DNA from: DATKDP01 sp035546335
GTDB taxonomy: Bacteria; Acidobacteriota; Thermoanaerobaculia; Gp7-AA8
Length of the DNA stretch: 18,850 nucleotides
NCBI GenBank assembly: GCA_035546335.1
Contig: DATKDP010000068.1
Location: 1 to 18,850 of the forward strand
Direction of reading: 5' to 3'
A model generated the notes under the pieces. It made no database searches and was not told the DNA's origin. It was given only the letters and a program-made list of their open reading frames with translations. A program made the translations under genes and the position numbers. Positions 7,758 through 14,751 of this stretch are shown in pieces. Each line of letters starts with the position of its first letter. Position 1 is the stretch's first letter.

Positions 7758-8102
7758 ATGAGAGACCGCATACGATTCCGGCACAGCGTGCTGCTGACAC
7801 TGCTCCTTCTCGCCGTCGTCACGGCAGCGGCCCTGACACTTTTTCCCCGTGATGCCGAGGCGCTGGGTGTCAGCGGTTACGCGCAGGTCGGGCGACTGGA
7901 GTTTCATTACACCCCCGAGTCGGGGAAGGTGAAGGCGCGGGTGTCGCTCGCATCGGGGATTGCTCTGCCGTATGAACCGAAGTCGGAGCGCGACGAGGAG
8001 ATGCTCTTCAGAATGGCCGAGCTGCTCGCGCACGACAGAGTGAACATCCTGGTCGAGGCGAAGGACGACCGAATTCGCTCGTTCCAGGTTCTGGTGCGCT
8101 GA
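7758..8102 (+). CDS. Small membrane-anchored or exported protein, unknown function
   Basis: 114 residues from the ATG at 7758, preceded by GAGGAGG six bases upstream. The frame is open further upstream, but that part runs through the palindromic repeat. After MRDRIRFRHS there is a single hydrophobic segment (about 11-28, VLLTLLLLAVVTAAALTL), then FPRDAEALG, which could be a signal-peptidase site (AEALG) or the start of a periplasmic domain. The rest is a short mixed domain (YAQVGRLEFHYTPESGKVKARVSLASG). No family is recognised. It lies 6 bp before the epoxide-hydrolase-like gene, so it is probably cotranscribed with it. Confidence 0.7.
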   Translation: MRDRIRFRHSVLLTLLLLAVVTAAALTLFPRDAEALGVSGYAQVGRLEFHYTPESGKVKARVSLASGIALPYEPKSERDEEMLFRMAELLAHDRVNILVEAKDDRIRSFQVLVR

Positions 8103-8108
8103 GGCCCC

Positions 8109-8987
8109 TTGACCACGCGAAGCGAGATTCGCCAGCGGTGGCGTCACCACAAGGTTGCGGTCAATGGGGTGACGCTCCACTATGTGGAAGCAGGAAGCGG
8201 CCCGCTGGTCCTCCTGCTCCATGGGTTTCCCGATTTCTGGTACACGTGGACGCATCAGATCGCCGCGCTGTCCGCCGCCGGCTTTCACGTGGTCGCTCCC
8301 GATCTTCGGGGTTACAACGTTTCGGACAAGCCGCGGGGTGTCTCGAGCTATTCGATCGAAACGCTCGCCGGCGACGTCGCGGCGCTGATCGAGCACTTCG
8401 GCCGCGGTCCGGCAATGGTCGCCGGTCACGACTGGGGTGGCGTCATCGCCTGGTATCTTCCGCGGCTTCGACCGGACCTGGTCGAGCGACTCGTCATTCT
8501 CAACGTCCCCCATCCGCTGGCAGTGCTGCGAGCGATGCGCTCGCCGCGGCAGATCGCAAGATTCTGGTATCAGTTCTTCTTTCAGATCCCGCTGCTGCCC
8601 GAGAAGCTCCTTCTGGCGAAGGATTGCAGGCGGCTTCGGATGGCGATGACGCGCCTCGCCGTATCTGCAGAGGCATTCACCGACGCCGATCTCGAGCGGA
8701 TGGCTCGGGCATGGAAGAGGCCCTATGCGATGACGGCGGCGCTCAATTATTACCGCGCGCTCTACCGGCGCAGCCCGTTCGGGATCACCGGAGGCGTCCC
8801 CGTCGACAGCCGAGTGCTCCTCATCTGGGGAGAGCGCGAACGCGTCTTCATTCCCTCGAGCGTCGAGGCGACGATCAGGCTGGTGGACAATCTCGAGATC
8901 GTCCGCATCGAGGGAGCGGGACACTTCGTCCATCTCGACCGGCCCGACGAGGTCAGCGAGGCGATGATTCGATTCCTCCGGGAATGA
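8109..8987 (+). CDS. Alpha/beta-hydrolase, epoxide hydrolase-like
   Basis: 292 residues from TTG at 8109 (TGAGG four bases upstream); no ATG lies nearby in frame before the conserved core. The oxyanion motif HGFPDFWYTW (38-47), nucleophile D108 in GHDWGG and base H272 in GAGHFVHLDRPDEV fit epoxide hydrolases and haloalkane dehalogenases. The cap region contains LNYYRALYRR, whose tyrosines fit the epoxide-activating position and favour epoxide hydrolase. The third triad residue, usually Asp in WGExD, is Glu here (E244 in WGERERVFIP). It probably opens an epoxide or ester by an alkyl- or acyl-enzyme route; the substrate is unknown. The stop codon lies inside a long hairpin. Confidence 0.85.
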   Translation: MTTRSEIRQRWRHHKVAVNGVTLHYVEAGSGPLVLLLHGFPDFWYTWTHQIAALSAAGFHVVAPDLRGYNVSDKPRGVSSYSIETLAGDVAALIEHFGRGPAMVAGHDWGGVIAWYLPRLRPDLVERLVILNVPHPLAVLRAMRSPRQIARFWYQFFFQIPLLPEKLLLAKDCRRLRMAMTRLAVSAEAFTDADLERMARAWKRPYAMTAALNYYRALYRRSPFGITGGVPVDSRVLLIWGERERVFIPSSVEATIRLVDNLEIVRIEGAGHFVHLDRPDEVSEAMIRFLRE

Positions 8988-9020
8988 TCCGCACTGTCTG
9001 ACAGTGCGGTTCATTCCCGG
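8978..9020 (+). terminator. 20-bp hairpin spanning the hydrolase stop codon
   Basis: Arms 8978-8997 and 9001-9020 are complementary at 19 of 20 positions around a CTG loop. The left arm includes the last codons and the stop (8985-8987). There is no U-tract. A second GC hairpin (CGCCGG 9035-9040 / CCGGCG 9047-9052) follows. Probable terminator, or an RNA structure protecting the 3' end. Confidence 0.6.
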
Positions 9021-9136
9021 ATTCATGATGACGGCGCCGGGTAAAGCCGGCGTAAAGAATCAGCGAGGGCCCTTCGAGATCATAGGATCCTTGCGTATCC
9101 TGTCGGTACGACTGTGGCGCCATCCGGGAGATTCGC

Positions 9137-9502
9137 ATGACGAAGATCGATCTGTTTCGAAACGACAGGACCGTCGTGACCTTTCAGCCTGGTGAAACGA
9201 TTTTCAGCGCCGGCGATCGCGGCGAGGTGATGTACTACATCAAGGAGGGAGAGGTCGACATCATCGTCGACGAGGATCTCGTCTTCACCGAGAGTGAAGG
9301 AGACATCTTCGGGGAGATGGCGCTGCTCGACCATTCACCGCGCAGCGCGACGGCTGTCGCGAAAACCGCATGCACGCTCGTCCCCGTCGACGAGCGGCGC
9401 TTCCTCTTCCTCGTACAGCAGACGCCGTTCTTTTCCATTCAGGTGATGCGCATCATGGCCGAGCGGCTTCGCCGCGAGAACCGGCGACAGAGCCGTCGAT
9501 GA
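9137..9502 (+). CDS. Stand-alone cyclic nucleotide-binding (cNMP) domain protein
   Basis: 121 residues, essentially one cNMP-binding beta-roll. It starts with FQPGETIFSAGDRGEVMYYIKEGEVDI and has the phosphate-binding cassette GEMALLDHSPRSATAV (59-74) with the conserved Glu and Arg (E60, R69). A short Arg-rich C-terminal helix (RLRRENRRQSRR) follows, but no HTH, so it is not a CRP-type transcription factor. GGGAG lies seven bases before the ATG. Such single-domain proteins are thought to sense cAMP or cGMP and act on a partner protein; the partner here is unknown. It has its own upstream region after the hairpins and is convergent with the TauE/SafE gene, with 14 bp between stops. Confidence 0.9.
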   Translation: MTKIDLFRNDRTVVTFQPGETIFSAGDRGEVMYYIKEGEVDIIVDEDLVFTESEGDIFGEMALLDHSPRSATAVAKTACTLVPVDERRFLFLVQQTPFFSIQVMRIMAERLRRENRRQSRR

Positions 9503-9516
9503 GGAAGTGGCCGAAC

Positions 9517-10287
9517 TTAGACGCCGAATCGGAGCAACGCGATCGTCATGATCAGTCCGATTGTCACGACGGCATACCGGACGAACCGCCGCCCGAAACG
9601 ATGCGCGACATGCGCGCCGAGGTATCCGCCGAGGATTGCGCCGGCGGCCATGACGAGAGCGTCGACCCAGATCACCGCTGCGGCGATGATGAACCAGATG
9701 GCGGCCACGCCGTTGATGCAGAGAGCGAGGACGTTCTTCAGGCCGTTCATCTGATGCAGATCGGTCATGCCGATCAGTCCCAGCGCCGCGAGCATCAGAA
9801 TTCCGATTCCGGCTCCGAAGTAGCCGCCGTAGATTCCGACGAGAAACTGGAAGGCGAACGCTGCTGCGATCCAGCGGCGTGATCCGCTCTCGTGGGCGGA
9901 TGCGAGCCCCTGCATCCGGCGCGAGACGATCTCTTGTCCTGCGAAGAGGAGGGTCGCACCGAAGATGAGCAACGGGACCAGGCGCGCGAACGTCGCCGGC
10001 GAGGTGCGCAGCAGGAGAATGGCGCCGACGATCCCGCCGAGAAGCGAAGGAATCGCGAGGTAATAGAGCCAGCGCTTTGCGGTGGCCAGATCGCGGCGGA
10101 ACCCGACGGCTCCGGCGAACGAGCCCGGCCAGAGAGCGACGGTGCTCGTCGCGTTGGCCAGAATCGGATCGCGGCCGAGCCACAGAAGAGTAGGAAACGA
10201 GATGAGCGTTCCGCCGCCGGCGATCGAGTTGATCGCGCCTGCGAGTCCTGCTGCGACGAAGATGATCAATTGTTCCAGGAGTGTCAC
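9517..10287 (-). CDS. TauE/SafE-family membrane permease (sulfite/organosulfonate exporter-like)
   Basis: 256 residues with about seven or eight hydrophobic helices. The first reads LLEQLIIFVAAGLAGAINSIAGGGTLISFPTLLWLG, with the family hallmark AGGGTL.. repeated in divergent form in the second half (IYGGYFGAGIGILMLAALGL). Family members export sulfite, sulfoacetate or related anions; substrate cannot be set from sequence. Translation begins at GTG (10285-10287). There is no Shine-Dalgarno; instead CATAAT lies eight bases upstream, preceded by TGC as in an extended -10, so the mRNA may be leaderless. It is divergent from the HtrA-like gene. Confidence 0.9.
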   Translation of the reverse strand: MTLLEQLIIFVAAGLAGAINSIAGGGTLISFPTLLWLGRDPILANATSTVALWPGSFAGAVGFRRDLATAKRWLYYLAIPSLLGGIVGAILLLRTSPATFARLVPLLIFGATLLFAGQEIVSRRMQGLASAHESGSRRWIAAAFAFQFLVGIYGGYFGAGIGILMLAALGLIGMTDLHQMNGLKNVLALCINGVAAIWFIIAAAVIWVDALVMAAGAILGGYLGAHVAHRFGRRFVRYAVVTIGLIMTIALLRFGV

Positions 10288-10295
10288 GGTTTGCG

Positions 10296-10301
10296 ATTAT
10301 G
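10296..10301 (-). promoter_or_regulatory. Putative extended -10 (TGC-CATAAT) for the TauE/SafE gene
   Basis: On the minus strand TGC is followed by CATAAT (10296-10301), then eight bases, then the GTG start. The distance would place the transcript start at or next to the start codon. No convincing -35 is seen. Confidence 0.4.
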
Positions 10302-10448
10302 GCATTCCAGGTGCTCCTCTCCTGCCGGTTATTTCCGCGCTCGAGAGGGCCGGAGAATTTCCCGTTGGAAAAGTCGAGTGTCACCCCGCTCGCTGGCGAA
10401 CGCTTTGCAGTTCTCGCGTCCGCATCTCGGGATCCGGGAGGAGCGTTC

Positions 10449-11432
10449 ATGCAGTGCCCCTCGAAACTTCACTCGATCACCATCGCGCTCGTTCTGGCTG
10501 CGTCCGTCGAGCGGGAAGCGTTCGGGCAGCGGGCCGTGGCGCTTGGCGGCGAAGAGCAGACCGTCATCCGTGTGGCACGCCAGGTCTCGCCCGCCGTCGT
10601 CAGCGTCGCCCGGCGCGGAGGATCGGGGTCGGGTGTGATCATCCGCAACGACGGAGTCGTCCTCACCAATGCGCATGTGGTCGGGAATGCAACCGCTGTC
10701 GACGTGAAGCTGGCCGATGGGCGTGAGCTGCGCGGAACGGTCGTCGGGCGCGACACGCCGACCGACATCGCCGTGATCCGCATCCCCCTCTCCGGACTTC
10801 CCGCCGCCACACTCGGCGATTCTGATCGTCTCGAAGTCGGACAGATGGCGATCGCGATCGGGAATCCGCTCGGCCTGGAACGAACGGTCACGCGCGGGGT
10901 CGTGTCGGCTCTCAATCGCGATCCGTTCGGTCTCGAGCTGGGCGGCATGATCCAGACCGACGCGGCGATCAACCCGGGCAACTCCGGAGGGCCGCTTCTC
11001 GATTCGAACGGCCGCGTGATCGGAATCAACACCGCCGTCCTCCGCGGAACCACGGGACTCGGATTCGCCGTTCCCATCAATCTCGCCCGCGATGTGAGCG
11101 AGCAGATTCTCACCACCGGTCGCGTCAGCCGTGCGTTCCTCGGAATCGGCTACGGCGACATCGATCCGGAGCTCGCCGCGCAGTTCCGGCTGCCCGTGCG
11201 GCAGGGAATCATCGTTCTCCAGGTGGTCGCCGGCTCCCCGGCGGCGCGCGGCGGAATTCGGGTCGAGGACATCATCACCCGGATCGATCAGACCGCAATC
11301 GAGACGGGCGGCGATCTGCGCCGCGCGCTTCGGGAGAAGAAGCCGGGCGACGCCGTGACCCTCACGGTCGTCCGTCCGACGGGGCGGCAGGAAACGATCC
11401 GCGTCCAGCTCGCTGAATCCCCTGCGCGATGA
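10449..11432 (+). CDS. Secreted HtrA/Deg-type serine protease with one PDZ domain
   Basis: 327 residues from ATG at 10449, which has GGGAGGAG directly upstream; the longer open frame starts in the divergent gene and is unlikely. A signal peptide (1 to about 26, hydrophobic core ITIALVLAASV) precedes a trypsin-like domain with catalytic H76 (LTNAHVV), D106 (PTDIAVI) and S179 (NPGNSGGPLL). A single PDZ domain (about 228-325) contains the peptide-binding loop AFLGIGYG and VVAGSPAARGGIRVEDII. One PDZ is the arrangement of DegS and of many non-proteobacterial HtrA proteins. The role is probably periplasmic quality control or regulated cleavage. There is no obvious membrane anchor after the signal. 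Dispersed repeat copy B begins two bases after the stop. Confidence 0.93.
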   Translation: MQCPSKLHSITIALVLAASVEREAFGQRAVALGGEEQTVIRVARQVSPAVVSVARRGGSGSGVIIRNDGVVLTNAHVVGNATAVDVKLADGRELRGTVVGRDTPTDIAVIRIPLSGLPAATLGDSDRLEVGQMAIAIGNPLGLERTVTRGVVSALNRDPFGLELGGMIQTDAAINPGNSGGPLLDSNGRVIGINTAVLRGTTGLGFAVPINLARDVSEQILTTGRVSRAFLGIGYGDIDPELAAQFRLPVRQGIIVLQVVAGSPAARGGIRVEDIITRIDQTAIETGGDLRRALREKKPGDAVTLTVVRPTGRQETIRVQLAESPAR

Positions 11433-11433
11433 G

Positions 11434-11686
11434 CCTACCCAAAAATATTTGAAATTTGAGAGTCAAAGGCCGGGCGCGGGCTCGGGTCCGGGCGCGGGCT
11501 CGGGAAAGGCGGTTGCCCGCTTCGGGACTGAACCTGGTCGGAGTTGAGTATCTCGGTTCTCCGCATGACCACAAGGCCTTTCTCGACCGCATCGCACAGA
11601 TACTTGACCAAATTGATCAAATCCCGGCGCCCAACCGAGTGAGCCACCCGAGCCCGAGCCCGCGCCCGCGCCCGAGCCCGGCTTCT
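11434..11686 (-). repeat. Dispersed repeat family 2, copy B (inverted relative to copy A)
   Basis: Reading the minus strand, the order is the same as at 5605-5830: GC hexamer arm, GTGGCTCACTCGGTTGGGC, core CTGTGCGATGCGGTCGAG then GGCCTTGTGGTCATGCGGA, complementary GC arm, and tail GACTCTCAAATTTCAAATAT.TTTGGGTAG. The copy is ~25 bp longer than A, mainly in the arms and after the GTGGCTC segment. Its AT-rich tail begins two bases after the HtrA stop codon. A 70-codon frame (11435-11647, minus) crosses it but ends in low-complexity Pro/Arg/Ser, so I do not call it a gene. Confidence 0.85.
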
Positions 11687-11742
11687 ATGATCAACTGAGA
11701 GACGAATCCTCAGACTTCGGTTTCAAGAACCTAAAAACACTT

Positions 11743-12285
11743 CTACGGCCGTTCGAGCCCCGTTGCGATCGGATTCCCCTCGGCGATCCATGCGTCGAGC
11801 CCTCCGACCAGCGCCGCGACATCGGAGAAGCCGTGCTGCCGCAGCAGCAGTGCCGCGTAGCCGCTCGATTCTTCCGCCGGACAGCTGCAGTACGTCACGA
11901 TTCCCCTGTCGCGAGGAAGATACGGAACCTCGCCCGCAACATAGGCGACCGGAATGTGAAGCGAGCCCGGGATGTGCCCGGCGAGATAGGAATTCATGTC
12001 GCGAACATCGATGACCGCGACTCCTCCTTTCTCGATGCGCTCGCGTAGTGCGGAGACTGAAATGATCGGAATCGGGTCTCCGGCCGGTTGAGCGGCGCTC
12101 GGGACGGTCGGAGTCGCGCGCGGAGTCGAGCCCGCCGCGAGGAACCAGACGAGGCCGAGAACGACGGCGGCACTGACACCACCGCCGAACGCAGAAAGAA
12201 GGAACCGGCGTCGCGCTCCGGTTCCCGGTGAAGACTGCCGGCCGCTTTTCGATGGAGTGCTCGTTCGCCGTTTCATGGTGTCCAT
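11743..12285 (-). CDS. Membrane-anchored (possibly Tat-exported) rhodanese-domain protein
   Basis: 180 residues from ATG at 12285; ATG at 12276 (177 residues) is the better start if TATAAA at 12285-12290 is a -10. The N-terminus RRRFLLSAFGGGVSAAVVLGLVWFLA (26-51) is one hydrophobic anchor preceded by a twin-arginine-like RRRFLLS. A Pro/Ala linker follows, then a single rhodanese domain (about 75-180) with VIDVRDMNSYLAGHIPGSLHIP, the active-site loop TYCSCPAEESSG (C133) and GGLDAWI. Rhodaneses transfer sulfane sulfur or carry it as a persulfide. The CSC loop and extracytoplasmic position suggest thiol or sulfur handling outside the cytoplasm; the partner is unknown. It is divergent from the ClpX-like/ftsY operon. 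Confidence 0.9.
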   Translation of the reverse strand: MDTMKRRTSTPSKSGRQSSPGTGARRRFLLSAFGGGVSAAVVLGLVWFLAAGSTPRATPTVPSAAQPAGDPIPIISVSALRERIEKGGVAVIDVRDMNSYLAGHIPGSLHIPVAYVAGEVPYLPRDRGIVTYCSCPAEESSGYAALLLRQHGFSDVAALVGGLDAWIAEGNPIATGLERP

Positions 12286-12356
12286 TTATACAGATTGCGG
12301 AGCCTCCTTGCGAGCTGACCCGGTCACACACGAATGTGATTCGGGTCACGTATACT
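12285..12356. promoter_or_regulatory. Divergent promoter region with central dyad
   Basis: Minus strand: TATAAA at 12285-12290, eight bases before the rhodanese ATG at 12276. Plus strand: TATACT at 12351-12356, six bases before the ATG at 12363. Between them lies a nested dyad: TGACCCG (12316-12322) with CGGGTCA (12342-12348), and inside it TCACA (12324-12328), six bases, TGTGA (12335-12339). Neither gene has a usable Shine-Dalgarno, which fits leaderless transcripts in both directions. The dyad is a plausible operator for a shared regulator. No good -35 boxes are visible. Confidence 0.5.
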
Positions 12357-12362
12357 CCCCGC

Positions 12363-13448
12363 ATGATCACGCCGCAGGAGATCTTCGATGCGCTTCGAGG
12401 CATCGTCGTCGGCCAGGACGATGCGCTGGAGGAGGTGTCTGTCGCACTCGTCAAGCACCTCGTCGGACACCCGGCGGGGAACATCCTGCTCGTCGGGAAC
12501 TCCGGTTCGGGAAAGACGACGCTGATGCGCGCGGTCGAAGGGTTTCTCGAGAGCAGAGAGGAACTGAAGCATCACGCCAACATCGTCCGCATCAACGCGA
12601 ACGTTCTGGCCGAGGATCGGCAGGGGACGGGACGCGCGGTATTCGATCGCCTCTATCGCAATGCCGTGAAGATGCCGGGAGGTCAGTCGCTCGAGGAGAT
12701 CATCCACCGGATGGAGCGTGGAATCGTCTTCGTCGACGAGGTCGACAAGATCCGCGCCTCAGTCGGCGGCGTGCCGAATGTTCGAGGCATCGTGGCCCAG
12801 GAAGCGCTCCTGACGTTGATGGAGAACGAGAATGTGGAGTTCGAGATCGAAGCGCCACTGCGCGCCACGGTCAGAATGAACACCGCCTCGCTGCTCTTCG
12901 TCGCCGGCGGTGCCTTCGAAGAACTGTACGACGATGTGCTGAGGCGAGCGACGATCGGAACCGACGTGGTACCGCTCAAGCCTGTAGTCGTCGTATCCCA
13001 GTCGGGGGACGTGCGAGAGGAGCTCCCTTTTCACCTTCGCTACTATCTGCGCTACGACGATCTGTTCAGGTACGGCATGACTCCGCAGTTCATCTCCCGT
13101 TTCGAGTCGATCATCGTTCTCAACGATCTCGGTGAGAGCGAGCTGGCGCGGATCTTCATCGATCCCGACGCCTCGATCTTCCGTATCTCCCGCGAGTACT
13201 TTCAGCGCTTCGATGTGGAATTGCAGATCACCCGCGCAGCCGTCCAGGCGATCGCCTGGGAAGCGTCGCGGCAGAAGCGGCTCGGTGCCCGCGCTCTTCG
13301 CGAGGTCTATCGCAAGATCATCCGGTCGCTCGAGTTCGATCCCCGCCAGCGAAAAGTGCCCGGGACCGACGCTGATAAAAACGTGATCGTGATCAGCGAA
13401 GAGATGGTGAAGAGGGCGATTCAACATTCGCAGCAAGGGGCGAAATGA
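12363..13448 (+). CDS. ClpX-like AAA+ ATPase without zinc-binding domain
   Basis: 361 residues from ATG at 12363; the longer open frame upstream overlaps the divergent promoter and gene. The opening TPQEIFDALRGIVVGQDDALEEVSVAL matches the ClpX/HslU entry. Walker A is GNSGSGKT (45-52), Walker B IVFVDEVDK (121-129), the sensor-1 strand and GAF read LLFVAGGAF (177-185), and sensor 2 is GARALR (308-313). The ClpX N-terminal zinc finger is absent. The pore loop is LAEDRQGTG instead of the usual GYVGED type, the RKH-type loop is not visible, and the region of the ClpP-docking IGF loop reads RATIGTDVVPL. It is therefore an AAA+ unfoldase or remodeller that may not dock to ClpP. Its stop overlaps ftsY by ATGA. 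Confidence 0.85.
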   Translation: MITPQEIFDALRGIVVGQDDALEEVSVALVKHLVGHPAGNILLVGNSGSGKTTLMRAVEGFLESREELKHHANIVRINANVLAEDRQGTGRAVFDRLYRNAVKMPGGQSLEEIIHRMERGIVFVDEVDKIRASVGGVPNVRGIVAQEALLTLMENENVEFEIEAPLRATVRMNTASLLFVAGGAFEELYDDVLRRATIGTDVVPLKPVVVVSQSGDVREELPFHLRYYLRYDDLFRYGMTPQFISRFESIIVLNDLGESELARIFIDPDASIFRISREYFQRFDVELQITRAAVQAIAWEASRQKRLGARALREVYRKIIRSLEFDPRQRKVPGTDADKNVIVISEEMVKRAIQHSQQGAK

Positions 13449-14371
13449 CGGAGCAGGGTTTTCTGTCGAAGCTCAAGCGCGGTCTCTTCATGACGCACAC
13501 CGAGATCATCGAGAAGATGAAGGAGGCGGTGACTCCTGGCCTCGGTATCGATCAGGGAGTCATCGATGCGCTCGAGGAAGGACTGATCGGAGCCGACGTC
13601 GGGGCGGAGCTGACCACAACTCTGATCGATCGCATCGAGGAGCGCGTTCGCAGTGAAGGCCTGAGCACCGCGCACCAGGTGACGGAGGCGCTGAAGGAGG
13701 AGACGCGGAAGCTGATTCCAAGGCATGAGGCGGCCTCGATCGATCTCGCGGTGGCGAGCCCGTTCATCATCCTCGTCGTCGGAGTGAACGGCACGGGAAA
13801 GACGACGACGATCGCCAAGCTCGCACAGCGGTGGAAGGCGGAAGGGAAGAGCGTTCTTCTCGGAGCGGGGGACACGTTCCGCGCAGCAGCCATCGAGCAG
13901 CTTCAGATGTGGGCCGACCGCGTCGCCGTGCCGATGATCAGCCATCGCCCGGGCTCCGATCCGGCCGCCGTCGCTCACGATGCGGTCACTGCCGCGAAGG
14001 CCCGGGGAGTCGACGTCGTTCTGATCGATACGGCGGGACGGCTGCACAACAAGTCCCATCTGATGCAGGAGCTCTCGAAAATACGGAGGGTCATCGAACG
14101 GGAGATGCCCGGGGCTCCACACGAAACGCTGCTGGTGATGGACGGAACGACGGGCCAGAACGGCGTGAGCCAAGCCGAAGCGTTTCTCGAAGCGGCGAAT
14201 GTGACCGGGATCGTCATCACCAAGCTCGATGGGACGGCCAAAGGCGGGGTGATTCTCTCGATCATGCGCCAGTTCGAGATTCCGGTGAAATACGTCGGCG
14301 TCGGCGAATCGGCCGATGACCTGATCCCCTTCGACCCCAATGCCTTCGTGGAGATGTTGTTCGACGAGTGA
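13445..14371 (+). CDS. ftsY: Signal recognition particle receptor FtsY
   Basis: 308 residues. An N domain of four helices (about 1-90) precedes the SRP-type GTPase G domain: G1 GVNGTGKTT (113-121), DTFRAAAIEQL (143-153), G3 DTAGRLHNK (195-203), GTTGQN (234-239) and G4 TKLDGTAKGG (259-268), ending in the family's YVGVGESADDLIPFDPNAFVEMLF. FtsY docks ribosome-nascent chains carried by Ffh to SecYEG at the inner membrane. The long acidic A domain of E. coli FtsY is missing, as in many bacteria; membrane binding would rely on the N-terminal amphipathic stretch FLSKLKRGLF. It is translated from the ATGA overlap with the ClpX-like gene. Its last codons form half of a perfect palindrome. Confidence 0.96.
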   Translation: MTEQGFLSKLKRGLFMTHTEIIEKMKEAVTPGLGIDQGVIDALEEGLIGADVGAELTTTLIDRIEERVRSEGLSTAHQVTEALKEETRKLIPRHEAASIDLAVASPFIILVVGVNGTGKTTTIAKLAQRWKAEGKSVLLGAGDTFRAAAIEQLQMWADRVAVPMISHRPGSDPAAVAHDAVTAAKARGVDVVLIDTAGRLHNKSHLMQELSKIRRVIEREMPGAPHETLLVMDGTTGQNGVSQAEAFLEAANVTGIVITKLDGTAKGGVILSIMRQFEIPVKYVGVGESADDLIPFDPNAFVEMLFDE

Positions 14372-14400
14372 AGAGTGAAGAGCTTCACTCTTCACTCGTC
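14363..14400. terminator. Perfect 18-bp palindrome shared by the two convergent stop codons
   Basis: GACGAGTGAAGAGTGAAG (14363-14380), AG, then CTTCACTCTTCACTCGTC (14383-14400): a perfect inverted repeat. Each arm contains heptad units of the TTCACTC type. It holds both stop codons (ftsY 14369-14371; ferredoxin 14392-14394), so each gene ends Asp-Glu-stop by symmetry. Probable bidirectional terminator or 3'-end hairpin, lacking classic U-tracts. Confidence 0.7.
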
Positions 14401-14703
14401 ACTGAGCTCCTTGTCGGCGGCGGGCTCGGTGTCTCCGCAGATCCCGTGATAGACGCGGCGGGCCGACTCACGGTCGAGATGCGAATAGACCGTTCCTTCC
14501 GGCCAGGCGATCAGGTTGGGACCGTAGTCGCATAGATCGAGGCAGGAGACGGCGCAGATGCGGATCGCCGGCTTGCGCCCCAGGCCCTTGTTGAGCTCTT
14601 TGAGCTCGGCGCGAATGACTTCCCCCCTCTCGATTCCTCGTGCCGGATCGTTGCAGCGTCCGCCGGTGCAGACGAGGATGTGGTGCTCGAAGGGATATCG
14701 CAT
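14392..14703 (-). CDS. Thioredoxin-fold (Shethna-type) 2Fe-2S ferredoxin
   Basis: 103 residues. The cysteines C12 and C17 (HHILVCTGGRC) and C54 and C58 (SCLDLCDYGPNLIAWPEG) follow the thioredoxin-like ferredoxin pattern that binds one 2Fe-2S cluster. An extra Cys (C50) sits just before the second pair. The tail after GVYHGI-like residues (VYHGICGDTEPAADKELSDE) is acidic. Such proteins carry electrons or protect enzymes; many are encoded beside unrelated genes. It lies 48 bp downstream of the phosphohexomutase gene on the same strand, and AGGA lies about 12 bases before the ATG. It is convergent with ftsY, with the two stop codons inside one hairpin. Confidence 0.9.
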   Translation of the reverse strand: MRYPFEHHILVCTGGRCNDPARGIERGEVIRAELKELNKGLGRKPAIRICAVSCLDLCDYGPNLIAWPEGTVYSHLDRESARRVYHGICGDTEPAADKELSDE

Positions 14704-14751
14704 GCTTTCGACGATCCTGCTGATTCGCGAGAAGATGTTCGGGAAGGCCGT

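Noticed and set aside
7683..9026. 447-codon open frame on the minus strand
   Set aside because: It is antisense to the exported-protein and epoxide-hydrolase genes and runs through the palindromic repeat. Its composition (Arg/Asp/Glu/His-rich, no motif) is typical of a shadow in GC-rich DNA.
9335..10450. 371-codon minus-strand open frame
   Set aside because: It overlaps the TauE/SafE gene in another frame on the same strand and the cNMP gene antisense; it is Arg/Pro/Asp-rich without domains.
11435..11647. 70-codon minus-strand frame in repeat copy B, beginning MAHSVG
   Set aside because: It runs into Pro/Arg/Ser low complexity made by the hexamer arm, and the same frame is broken in copy A. 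It is treated as a decayed ORF in a repeat, not a gene.
12324..12339. CRP binding site upstream of the ClpX-like gene
   Set aside because: The half-sites are everted (TCACA-N6-TGTGA, not TGTGA-N6-TCACA), so a classical CRP site is not supported. It is kept only as a generic dyad.
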